Assembly (NCBI GenBank): GCA_036345935.2
Contig: JADWOT020000008.1
Location: forward strand, 13,327,733 to 13,391,732
Source: Taenia hydatigena
Taxonomy: Eukaryota; Platyhelminthes; Cestoda; Cyclophyllidea; Taeniidae
DNA length: 64,000 nucleotides
Direction: 5' to 3'
Shown here: piece after piece, positions 37,478-49,100 of the stretch
Layout: every line of letters starts with the position of its first letter
How positions within the stretch are numbered: the first letter of the stretch is position 1
Translations under genes and position numbers: made by a program
Notes under the pieces: generated by a model
What the model was told of the DNA's origin: nothing
What the model saw: only the letters and a program-made list of their open reading frames with translations
The model's database searches: none

Positions 37478-38063
37478 AGGATAAATGATACAATAAAGAC
37501 TGGTGGAAGGTAGGACTTGTTATAAGGACGAAGTTGCAGCAAAAAGATGAGAATGGTGACGACAACGCTTCATGATGTACGCGTACACATAATTCAGTTG
37601 GCTTGTTTTTGTCGCAATGACTAGGGATATAATCGTAAACTGGTTGTTGAATGAAGACGGTGAAAAAGTGGTGTGGAAAGATGTGCCTTTCCTTGCCTAG
37701 GTTGTGGCCGACGTTACGACGGTGTTTCCATTGACAATGGCCACCTGGAAGTGAAATAGAGAATCCAAGTAACACTCGATTAGAAATACGCAAGTCTAGA
37801 ACGAGAGATTGGTATCAGTGCCGTTTTGTGGCGGGAAAAACTGAAGTAGGCAGGTGCATCCACCAATCGGAAAGTTGCACAACTGCCCTCAACAGCTCTC
37901 CGCAAGAGCAATCAATTTCGTGATTCGAAAAAAGGCATTAATGAGCACAGGTGCGCACAAAAAGTTATTGGCATGTGCGCGCACGCAGAAAGAAAAGGGA
38001 AATTGGATTAGGCATTCCTCACGAGACAGATGCTGCTCAAGGTGGCGACTCAAAACTTACTTC

Positions 38064-39542
38064 CTAACAGAAATAAATGGCAGAATGAAGAGCGTCGACT
38101 ACCTGGCCAGAGAAGGGGACTAAGAAGGTCTGCCCGGTGGCGGTGGAGGCCATTGTCAAATGGGTGGGAGCACCGGCCGTAGCACCAGCAGGGGCAGTAG
38201 TGCCCGGCTTCAGTTCACTCCCTTCAAGAGTTGCCGCAACGACCTGTTTTACCTCGGTTCCCGCTGCTCCCTGCACCTCGATGGTCGTGGCTGCCGGCAC
38301 GGCGGGGGCACCATTCAAGGTCACCTGGCGTTGGGTCATCGCAGCTGCAGCCGCTGCAGTGTTGAGCAGATTAGGCGACGCTGTGACTATCACTGTACCT
38401 GTGTGGTGGGGGTGCTGTTGTTGTTGCTGCTGCTGCAAAGAGGCCGCCAGTTCAGCCGAGGAGTTAATGATGCTCGAGTCGATCTTGATGGCCTACGTTC
38501 GCGTGAGTACAAAACTTGCATGTCAAGTTGAAAAGCCATTCCTCTGGCAAGCATTAGTTTTCCTCGCTTAACTCATGGCCTCCGGACAAACAAAGGCAGT
38601 CACTTAGTTCAAAATCATTACTCTTACGTCGGTTACTTTGCGCATTAGGTATAGAAAAGCAGAGCAGAACGATACGTAGTAAACGATGAAAATAACTCAA
38701 GACGTATTAGGTTATTATTAAGTACCTATTGTAATGATTCCGGTTTCGTCTTAATGCGAGCAATGCTGAGGGAAATAATTGCGAGAGATGGGACAAAACT
38801 TGTTCAAGAATTAACGGAGCTCTTGCCGCTGAAGCTACCTCACCACTAACGTACATGCACAAAAATTGTCTCGTACCAAGCGACTCAGAGCACTTTAAGC
38901 AAACGCGCACCAGAAACTTGGGTGCATTAACTGAGCTTAAACATTAATACTGCGGTAAGAGGCATATGAATTAAAGTCGCAGTTGGGGTTCTGCGCGTTT
39001 ATGAGATTTAATCATCAAACACTACTTCAGACGCCATGAGGAATAAATAAACAGGTGATTGAATTAAAGAGCTCCAAAACCGGTGCCGGCGTGAGCTTAC
39101 GTCGCGATATTTCACGAGGAAAGTCTTCAATGGTTCTACGTAGTTCTCAAAGCCCAAAGCATTCATAGCCCAAAGGAGATCTTCCCCATTGATGGTTTTC
39201 CGCTTCTCATTCTGGCAGCGCTCAGCAGCTCTAAAAAGACGTGAGGTACAAAGCTGACACTTACTCGCTCGTGATGAAACTAATGAATTCTGATACACAC
39301 TCCTGAACACATTCCTTTGCATCCTTAGCTACCTTCCCATTTGAAGGAATCGCCCTCTTCATTATTTTGGAGACATTTGCAATCGGTAAGAAACGATCCT
39401 GTTCGCGAAGGGGAGACCTCTGTTCAATGTCCGCAGTCGAATAATCCGCATCAGTGTCAGCTAATGAACTATCGATGGTGCCATAATAGCTGGCATCTTG
39501 GTAAGCTGACTCATCGCCCTGACTATCAGGAATATTGTTCAT
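38064..39542 (-). CDS. NFYB: Nuclear transcription factor Y subunit beta (NF-YB)
   Basis: Exons on the minus strand: 39265-39542, 39101-39230, 38064-38492. Introns are 34 bp and 608 bp. The model gives 278 residues. NF-YB pairs with NF-YC through a histone fold and, with NF-YA, binds CCAAT boxes in Pol II promoters in the nucleus. The histone fold at residues about 46-136 is nearly canonical: [20 protein letters not shown], then [20 protein letters not shown], then [20 protein letters not shown]. The start is the ATG at 39540-39542, just inside an acceptor (ccttag) that implies a 5' UTR intron. The tail has Q7 (38415-38435), HPHH, A6 and a Thr/Ala/Gly-rich region resembling the activation tails of NF-Y subunits. 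The stop is TAG at 38064-38066. A donor-like cag|gtagtc at 38103 and a perfect GTAAGT three bases after the stop leave the very end of the protein open. Confidence 0.9.
39231..39264 (-). other. NFYB: 34-bp intron of NFYB
   Basis: The donor is GTAAGT and the acceptor is ctttttag. Removing it restores the conserved junction ITSE-AAERC of the NF-YB histone fold; retaining it shifts the frame. The length is far below most animal introns but within the range known for flatworms. Confidence 0.85.
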
Positions 39543-41260
39543 TTTTTCTAAGGAAAGAAGCAAACGCATACACAACAGGAAAAAACAAGCACGGAACCGC
39601 TGCGAAGAGCGCCAGAAGACATGGAAATGACTTCAACCAAAGCCGAGCAATGAAAACAGCAAGAGACTCTACGGGGTCTAATTAGCGAGAAATGCAACAT
39701 TAAATCACAAATGGAATATCAAGTAAAGGTTCCCTTAGTGAGCACACAAAACACAGTTAAACGGAAACGGAAGTTCCAAACTTGAAGAGAACTATTGAAG
39801 CTGGAGTTTACATACCCTCATCCATTTAAAATGCTAAAAATTACTAAAATGAAAACAAAAAACAGTAAATCAGCGGGAGCCGACCCAAATCACTACAATG
39901 TGCAAGCTGGGATCTAAACAAGGAAGCCGTAGGTGGTATACAAAGCAGTGACAGTTAAGAGAATCCCCGAGTACGACAACTGTACTTAAAATAATTCACA
40001 CTACTTACACCAACAAGATCTGGTTGATAAAACGAAACTCGCGGCTGTCTACTTTCTTCCAATAGGGACTTCTAAATTTTCGACTACCAATACACTGAGG
40101 CGACAGAAAAATTGATTGGACTAATTTAAACAACCAATTGGAAATGGGGTTCAATGTCAACAGGATAGCATACGCACTCCACAGATAATAGGTGAAGCGA
40201 GGTGCAAACGGTAAAGTTTTAATTATCGTTGACTACTATAGCTTTGTTCCCTAAGCAAAACCTAATGCACAACAGAATCTCCCTAGAATTATTCTTATCC
40301 AATTAATTATTTATTTACAATTTGGCGATGAAGGGAAGTATGCTAGTTGGACACAAAGCACAAGCAGACCTATCAACCAAAAAGAAAATTTGAGCATGTA
40401 ACTATGATAGTAGGTGCATAAATGCTTCAAAAGCAGAAGGAGGGCTTCTATTGGTAATGCTTTAATTACATATATGAACTTAGTAGCAAAAGAAGGATGT
40501 ATATATTGTAAAATAAACTTCACAGCCAATGTGAGATTTGCCTATAGACTCAAGCAAAAGCTATGAATACTTCTGACAGTTAAGGTGTGCATCGATTTTT
40601 CAAAGGCTGTATACGATAGGAACGTGTAGCATAAAGCAGCAGGCATATACTCCGCTATTAGCTTTGGCTGAACCTGTAGTACTTTGTTTGTTTGTACTAC
40701 CGGATTTTGGTGAGGGCCAGAGGGGTGGCCATCTTGCCCTTGCTGCGTAGGCTGACCGCTGGGCTATGCCAGGGGCTTATTTTCCTCTGTCCGTTAAATA
40801 TATATGTTCTACTCTAGCATTCTGTCTTCTTTTGCGTTCGAGGGAGCCTCGGGCCGCTACAGAGCTCTCCTAATCGCGCGCTTATTTCTTGTCTAACCCT
40901 CAAGGACTACTTGGATGGCAGCTGCACCCGGGTTACATTAGTGGCTACAATCCAGTCGTACAGCTAATGCGCGTTTTCTACTATAAATATCTTATTGCAT
41001 CTTTAGAGAAGTCTCGTGGGGCTAAGTTAATGGTATTTAAACATGTGTGTACAGAACCATAAAATTAAGTCGTTTTTATTTGGATTGACGAAGTGTGCGC
41101 ACAAAACTCAATAACAGTTAAAATTTGTTGCACCTTTGCATCGTAAATTTTTTACCCAATTATAGAGGCGATTTTAAATGGAATAAATTTTTGTGCTTAT
41201 TCTTTTACTTGTCTACATACGGATCGCGCAATTTAAGATTGTGTTTGTTCCCTGCACGGG
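39543..41260. promoter_or_regulatory. Divergent NFYB/GTF3C1 intergenic region
   Basis: It separates two divergent start codons by 1.7 kb and so should hold both promoters. CCAAT-type words occur at 40059-40063, 40115-40119 (reverse), 40134-40138 and 40299-40303, four within 245 bp. An A' repeat lies at 40675-40861. No TATA element can be assigned with confidence. An open frame at 40311-40529 (minus) is not convincing. Confidence 0.5.
40675..40861 (-). mobile_element. A' element, copy 3, reverse orientation
   Basis: Reading the minus strand it starts TGTAGCGGCCCGAGGCTCCC (end at 40861). It passes tagaacatatatatttaacg and aagggcaagatggccacc-type sequence and ends with caaagtactacagg at 40675. 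The terminal cggggcgctaca is lost. Otherwise it is colinear with the copies at 20.1 and 35.5 kb. It lies 0.4 kb upstream of the GTF3C1 start codon. Confidence 0.65.
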
Positions 41261-43131
41261 ATGCATTTCTTGAACATTATAAAAGATGAGATATGCGCGG
41301 CTGGTCTGGATGGAATCCCAATAACTCATCTATGGAAAGTTTTGGAAGAGCCTCTAGTTCATTTCCCTCTGACGATTGACGCTGATACTAAAGAATTCTT
41401 GTGGGACAAAATCAGACGATTCAAGAACTTTGACTTTTACGTTCGGTCTAAGGACCCTCCTCCCTACGTATTCTTTGATAGGTTTGAAAACTTTGAGGAG
41501 AACTCTTATGATGATCCTGTAATTCGACCTTGTTTGACTTGGATAATGCTAATTTAGCTAACTATGGTTGAGAAAAAACTGTATCCTGTGAATGCGGAGG
41601 ATGTGTATGGTTCGTGTGCAGATTATAAGACACGTCATTGTGTTAGTTCCGAGCTTTTGGTGGAGGATTTTTCGTATGACAAGGCTCTTAAGCGGTGAGG
41701 TTCTTTCTTATCTTATTTTTTTAGATGGGGCGATCGACTGGTGGTTGTCGCCTCTCAGTCTCTTCGCAGTCTTTTCCTCACGGGATCTGAAACCCTGCAC
41801 TCTTCGATTAACGCGAAGCTCTATCGGATCTTAGAGCTGGTTGCAAAGTACATTTTATTCAACCGGTTATGTGCTACTTTCCAGGTCGAGATACAACGGC
41901 ATTCCCATTTCTGGACACGACGGTATATTGTCCTATGGTGAATCCTCCTCAACCGTGTTTTACATTCGCAAGCTATTTAGTGCTGACGGATTAATAAAGT
42001 CTCAAGTATGATGGTAGTGCGCATTACACCTTCCTTTTTAGCCCTTCATCACACATGATTCTTCACGAAAAAATATGCGACGAACAACACTGCTCCATAG
42101 TTTTCGATTCTTTCGACCATTGATTTATCCTCTTGCGATAGTCATGGAGAAGATATCCAAATTACTCTCAGAAACGCCCGCCAAAATGATGCTGCCTTAT
42201 ACGATCCGTCAGGTACTTCTCCCACCTCAAAAATACCTCTTCTGCCTTATTAATACATATTGTAGGGCTTACTCTATATTTTCGCCAGAAATTTTCCATG
42301 GGGCGGCGCTCCTTTATGCGTATCGTGAAGTTCGGTGTGCAACAGGGCTGCCTAAAGGTCATTCATGTCCCCTTCGGAACTGCATGTGCTCTAATCAACA
42401 GTTCGGATGGTGACTCAGGGGAGATATGTGCGGAAATGCTTCGAAAAGAGGCTGCTGAGCTGAGCATTCTCGATTCCTCTCACCCAGCTCCATCCCCACC
42501 CGAACCCACTGGTCGACGCTATGTACGAGAAGCGGCGGTCATATACCTGCAGCATACATTTGACATTGAGAAGTATATGATTGAAGCCCACATTAATCGA
42601 GGCAGTCGGCCGGATTCTGTTGCGCCTCCGCCCGAGGGAACCCAAAATGACAACACTCCAGTGCTGGACGAATCATTTTTCGGAGATGGGGAGGGATTAA
42701 CCATGGGGGAAGAGAGCGATGTGTTTGACTGTGCTCCCTATTGTACGTTTCTCTCCTGGTTCTGTGATCGCTACTCACTCTAGCTTCACTATCCATCTTT
42801 CAATTCAGATGCGCCCCGAATAAATGGTGAGGAGTCATTTTGTGTGCAGATTTGTCGATTTTTGTGCGGATCCGAGGAAAGGCCCAACTCTCAACTGGCT
42901 GTGCACTTCAATACCTCGCATAAGCTCGTCTCCAGATATGCGGATGCTCTTGCTGGCGTGGGAAAACTTATCACCTCTAAGGTTTCAATGGGGACCACGT
43001 TTTCCCTAGTGCAAGTTGCCTTTATGGACGAACTCTTGTGTTTTTCTTATGTCAATGACCGCGTTTTACCCGTTTCAGTCGTCGATATGTAACTGAAAAG
43101 GAGTCGATGGAATTGCAACAGGCACAGAAAG
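41261..43131 (+). CDS. GTF3C1: GTF3C1 exons 1-8 (N-terminal and B-block region)
   Basis: Exons: 41261-41518, 41558-41694, 41725-41847, 41885-42005, 42042-42212, 42289-42742, 42809-42998, 43079-43131. Conserved stretches in order: LEEPLVHFPLTID and EFLWDKI; VNAEDVYGSC; RWGDRLVVVASQSLRSL; STVFYIRKLFSADGLIKSQ (the core of the TFIIIC B-block winged helix); MEKISKLLSETPAKM; GRRSFMRIVKFGVQQGCLKV; GTTRRYVTEKESMELQQAQK. The first four introns are 39, 30, 37 and 36 bp. For intron 5 I chose the acceptor cgccag at 42288 over tgtag at 42265, because it keeps phase 0 and gives the spacing seen in human. The donor of exon 7 (accac|gttttc) is weak but is the one I found that fits the frame. Confidence 0.85.
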
Positions 43132-46100
43132 GTTGAATGTTTTTTTGCCATCATTTCAACGTTTTATTGAATCTCAACTTGTTTGTAATGTTTGTCTTGA
43201 TTTTTAGAATCAAAGGTCGCTAGTCTAGTTTCAGTTCGTGAGTTATCTGTATATTTTCTCCTAATTTCCTTGCAAGGAAATCCTTGATTTTCCTCATCAA
43301 GTTTTCTTTTGTCCTATTTAAGTCACTATCGGATTTGCGCACTAGGCATCAGGTGGTCGTATATTCATGCTCATATTGGTGCATTTTGTGCTGCTATCGT
43401 TTAGTGCTGTTTGAACACCTTTCCAGTGCAATTACTTGGTTGATTTAATGTGATGCATCGCAGTTTCTTGTTGCACCTTTAAGCAATTTTTTGTGTCATT
43501 TGCTTTCCTCTCGAATCTTTATTAAGACTTTTCGCCAGTTATATTGAGCATCTACATACCTATTCATTGAGATCGATATTGCTACAATTTCACATTGTAC
43601 CTACTAGTAAATCAATTCCTAGTTTTGTGTTAAAATTATGCCTCCTATGCCAAAGTTACAGCTTCAAAACAATTCGATTAGCTTTGTATTGTTTTTGCAA
43701 TTTTGTGTCCTCAAGAGAACACATTTTTGTCTAAGAGCAGAAGGTCTTGACCGATTCTATTCTCTTGCTGTTTATTTTTTTGGGTGCACATTTACTTTAC
43801 CTGACTTCTTGCTTTATGCAGATAATTTTGATCATTGGATCTCTGTTCACTGCTTCTTCTTTCTGAATCAGGGTGATTAGTCGTTTAATCAGGACCACAT
43901 TTCATTATTAGTCGCAACGTAGACATTGGGCTGTCGCGTAGATCTCCGAGGTTTTTAAATCTTTTTCATGTGACCATTAACTATCGAATTTTGTCGAGGA
44001 TTTTCATTTGAGGTGTTAACGCGGGGCGATTCAATATACGCTGAACGCTGGGTTCAGTGGTGACGGCACTAATGCAGGCTTCCATGACCAAGTATACAAG
44101 AAACATACGAGTTCCAATCACATATTCACATATCCTACTAAAGCTACCAGTCGCCAAAGGCTATTCCGAATTACTTAGCCTATAAGACCTTTTCCATGCT
44201 ATTTTTAATGCTTCACTTATTCCTTACTTCAAACATCCGTATAGACAACCAGCGTCAACAACGAAAGCTCTTCATTTTGGAGAGTTTGGAGGCTCACAAG
44301 GTTTTTCCCTCCCTCCTCGACCTGCGTGCACGCATTTGGGCTCACGAGGAAGCGAAGGGACTCAAGGGCCGGATGGATCGTAAGTCCCTTGGCCGCATCA
44401 TCGACGATTTGGTGCAGGAGAAGCGAATCAAGTTCATTGATATGGAAATTGTGGGCCAACGCCATGATGGAGCGCCACGAAAGGTTGATGTGCGTTGCCC
44501 CTTCTCACCCTTTTTTCGTAGCTACAGGGAAAGGAAGGACTTGGGGTCATTTTATCCTTGCGCGCCCATTTTGACGACCCCTTTTCAATCCGTTTCTTGT
44601 TCTCCTTACACTTCTTAGTACCTGGCTGGAAGCTGCTTGTCATCTTGGTCATCGTTATTGCATATTTAGCGATTCGGCAGTTCCCAAGTGCAGCAAGAGC
44701 TCATGGAACATATGTCGACGTAGTATGCGCTGAAGCATTTATCAAGAAAAATGAGAGTGCGGTAGCATTTTGAATGTCGTCTGCACAATTTGTTGTTTGT
44801 AAGGAAACCTTTGAATTGATTTTTGACAGCTCCCTGCCAGATTGATGTGCATATCCAAGCTTTTAATTAATATTTGGAATACAGCTCCATCATAGATATA
44901 TTTGTAGGTACGACTGAGCCATCTTTGCACAGCCTGTTTGTCTGCCTTTATATCCGGTGCGCAATGACTCAAAAATTGCGAATGTTCGTGAATGGCTTTT
45001 TATTTATCGCTTTCACAGAAAGATTAATCCGTTGTGGCTGTCAGCCATTCTACGGGAGCTTTGAATGCTCCCGAGGATGTAGGCTGATAACTACCATTGC
45101 CGGTGATGTCACTGACAGAAGGAATATCATTCGTAATATTTTCACTATTCAAAAGTTTTACTGTTTTGTGAAAGCGCGTATACGCGAGGTAGTTTATATC
45201 CTCCTTGGCAGGCAACTTCCTTACACGCTCTTCCATGTACGCACCATCACTGTTGCTTGCCTTGTTACCTTCGACTTATTCAGATGATGCCATCGACGAG
45301 CTAATCTGGATAGAGGTGGAAAGTTAGCAATTTAGCGGATCAAATCAAAATTGAGTTATTCTTGCGCCGTCCCTAATAATTTCTGGTCACATTAATAAAA
45401 ATAGTGCTTGTGTGCAGCTACCTCTGTTTTTTGTACGCACTCGTCTGTCATCTCAGTTTTTGAGTTTCTTTTCTTTTTTCTGATGCCATTGATTTGAATT
45501 GTCCACGTGTGAGCTCTGCACCGGGGGCACTTCTTTTTTGGAGAGCAAAGCGGGCCTCAGTAAATCAAGTCAGACATTTCGTTTTCGTTGAACCATCTTG
45601 CTACCTTAAGGCGCCGATAGTAAAAGTAATGTTGCTTTCTGATGAGTTTTAAGAGATTGGATCGAATCCTGTTTCGTTAAGCGGCTAAAAAGAATAGGGC
45701 AAGTTTATTGGGCGACTCATTTCTTACATATCTTGATATTACTCATAATAACAGCGCCTAATGTAAAGAAGTTCCTGTTAATCGATCTATTGTTTCCTTT
45801 GGTTTGTAATTATCATACCGTAGCTTTTTTCCCCATCTTTCGATGCCATTCCCGTTATTTTTAGTCTTTGAAGTCTGGGAAACAACTCTTTAGGTGGTAA
45901 AAGAGATGGAGCAGATCATTGTTTTGATTTACTTCGAATCCTGATACTGATCTCAGTATGTTCAATGTTTGTACAAGGCTACTGCCACTGGTTCAAACAA
46001 CTACTATCGTTTTTCCCCTATCACAGCTCAAACTCGTTTGCCACCCAAGCGTTGAGACCAACTCACCCGAATTGATTGACTGCTTGATGGCAGAGAAGAA

Positions 46101-49100
46101 GCGCTACATGCTTGCGCCTCGCTCCTACGGCGCCCTTCGACCCGAGGAGGCCCTTGACACTGCTGACGACGAAGAAAATCAGGAACCCTCCCCCACTGCC
46201 ACCACCCCTAACATCTCCCTCGATTTGGCACTCACTAAAAGGGTTTGTTTTCTCTGACTTGCTTTCAGCTTGTACTTAATAATTATGATGATGGCGACCA
46301 CTTTCCTTTCATTTGGGCCTTCCAGGATTTGGAACTCATTCGTCTACCAGACCGTAATGTCTCAAAACTGCGGAGACGATGCCTTTTGCACAAGTTTCTT
46401 TTTTACCTCCTAAACGAGCTGCCGGTTGACGCTAAGGCGATTCCCACTTCGGTAAGTTCTACTTTTCCTTTTAAAAACTGCGCCTTTCCTTCTATCAGAT
46501 CGTAATTCTGTTTCCTTCATCTAGCCTAAACCCTGGGCCCAAGTTTACAATACGGAATCAGTCATGTATCGCTATGTGCCGCCTGTTCCTCGAAATACCG
46601 CCGGTAATTGGTTCCTTTCCTCAAGTGGACAATTAGTTGTTTTAGCATATTTTGTGCTTACTCGCCTTCATTTTCCCTCTGTATTTGCGAAATCAATATT
46701 ATTTAAGTTTATAAAGGTATCAGACGTTTTCTGCACCAAAAAAATAACCTTTTATCCAAAAAAATTAGATGAGCATCTTTTTTAACCCGTTGAAATGCTA
46801 AACGCATCCACGCGGATCCTCTTTGGTTCTTTCTTTTTCTGTTCACTTTGCTACCAGCGTTCAAAATCAGCAGAAAGGACTGCTCTTTCGTAGTCAAGTG
46901 CTGCACATGGCTCCTTTCATTACTGAAGTCATTGTGTCCGGTTGCGGTATTTTTTGTTTTGCTAATTACAATCCTGCAAAATGCCTTTTTTTCATTTACC
47001 TCCATTCAGGAATAATGGTTTACGGTCTTGTTGCAAGTAGTTTTTCATTCACCTTTTCCCAGTGCCTGGTTGGGTAACCTTCCACGACGTGATTCAGGCC
47101 ATGCCACTAGGCCTCTTTCTGGCTCTGGCGGCACCGGTCACCGCACCCCGTCTCCTTCTCCAATGGCTCTCCGTATTGAAGGGTGGAGAATCCAATATGC
47201 GAGCCGTGATCAAGAGGCTGATCAGTCAACAGGTTGAACAAGCCGAAGGGTTTTCACCTTATCGGGACAGGGCTTCCGTCGCAGCGGATGCTTTGCGACG
47301 ATTTGAGCTGCTGCGGACACCCATGAGGGCCTGCCCAGTGCCTGGGGGATACAATGGGGGTCTCTATACCTGGCTCATGAGTCGGTACAACGTGACGAGA
47401 ATATATGCAGTCGTGGAACAACTTTCTGGACACGGGCTAGTTACTCTTAACGGACAGTCAACGCAGGGCCACTTGCCCATGGTGAATTTACTACATCTTA
47501 TCTACATTATAGCCGATATTTAGGGGAATCTATACATTAGCACCTCAGTCACCCTTTAAGATATTATCATAGTAAGAGCCTCAATGTAGTATTCTCTCAT
47601 GCATATTTGGCGTTAATCTTGTTGCTCCTCGTTGTCACCCTCCTGCCTCGTCCATCATGAGTGTCTCTGGTACCTTTAATGAACTGGGAGACGGAAACGA
47701 TTGTGCGATTTATCCGCATTGCATCCAGAGGGGTTGTTACCCTCAAAAGTGACAGTTGTAGTTGCGGGCTTAAGGACACTTGTTCTGTTGATTAAACTAC
47801 TTTGAGGAAGGAATGGTTGGAGAATTAGTACTGAAAACTGGTGGTGTTCTGCGTTAGCTTAGACAGAACTGTCCTGCTTCCACTTTCTCCTTTCACCACT
47901 TTGCCGTTTTAATGCTGTCTAGTCGTTCATCCTCGCCTTACCTCAGTCCATTAGCATGCGAAATTCGGAGTAGTTGCCAAAAGTTGATCCACTTTAAATT
48001 GGTCTTGGAGGTTCATAAACCCACAGAAGTTGGTTTCTTCTATGCCACCTAGTATGGGTTCGGTAAACCTGACTTGTTGCTTTATAAAATTTTAACATCG
48101 CTGCCACAAGTGGCCGCATGTTCAACTTTTCAAATGGTAACGATGTCGATTTCAAACTTTCGCAGCACTTGTTCAAAGCTGTCAAGCCTTAGAAATGAAC
48201 CATTTGAGTGAATTTAACAATGTGGTGTAAAATTATTTGTACTGTAGGGTCACGCTTATGAGGCACGATTTCTCTATCTTCTTTTAGCCTTTTTGTTGTT
48301 ACTAATCTGCTGAAACACGTTTACTAGTATTTCATGAGCGACTCTAGGTGAACCTACCCGCCGCTTTTACTGAAAATCTTAGTCGTCCCCTGGGTGTATT
48401 ATCTGAGTAGCATTATAAATAACGTGGGATGTTTTTTCAACCCATGATAACTAGCAGAAGTAAAATGGGTGTAGGATTTTTCTTGACCCTATAATAACAG
48501 TATTTTCCGTTAGTTTTGAGCTGCCCTTAAATCGGCCAAAGAAGTTGGTGTTAATTGGTAGCGAATTTGAACAATAAGGCATCCGGTTCTGGCAATTGGC
48601 TCTCCTCTGCGATCGGTCCATTTTTAGTATTAAAATCGTCCGCCGCAATGCAATTTTTCATTTCGCCACACGAGCATGAGGTGCATTCACTAGTCACTCG
48701 AATGATTTATTGATATTTCATCCACTTTTTATTTGATCCAGTTAGCCATGTTACCATTGTTTCATACAAATTGCTTCAAAAGGGACAGGCTGAAGAACAA
48801 TAGTTCTAAATGAAATTGTGTCTTTGGAGCGAGTTCTCACCTCAAATTAAGGCAGCATACCTCACTTCCAGGCCAATATTTATCTGCATCGTCGGGCTGC
48901 CCTCCTGGACACTCGTTTCGCCTCTCCCGCACATCATATCCTCTCCGATATCTCGGCGTGTCCACCTCCCCTCACCTATGAGTTTAAGACAATAGCTGAT
49001 GTGGACGGCTACTGGTTGAACCTCCGGGCCATCCTCCTCTTTACTCCCTACGGCTTCACTCGCTTCGCCGATCCTACTATCACTCAGTTCATGGACATCA

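Noticed and set aside
37362..37793. 143-codon minus-strand open frame downstream of NFYB
   Set aside because: It contains the poly-G tract, has no conserved sequence, and does not join in phase to the third NFYB exon through a clear acceptor.
38137..38571. 144-codon plus-strand open frame (and 38160-38531, 123 codons)
   Set aside because: It is antisense to the GC-rich third NFYB exon, whose frame is fixed by splice phase to the histone fold. Ala/Val/Cys runs are the mirror of Gln/Ala codons.
41592..41834. 80-codon open frame overlapping GTF3C1 exons 2-3 in another frame
   Set aside because: Shadow of the real frame, which matches TFIIIC220 on both sides of the 30-bp intron.
42266..42288. 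Alternative acceptor tgtag for GTF3C1 exon 6
   Set aside because: Using it breaks the phase from exon 5. The downstream cgccag acceptor preserves phase and the spacing to the conserved R-x-F block.
46243..46268. 26-bp intron between ctaaaagg and cttgtactt
   Set aside because: In frame, but shorter than a credible intron. The 83-bp alternative joins LTKR to DLELIRLPD with good signals.
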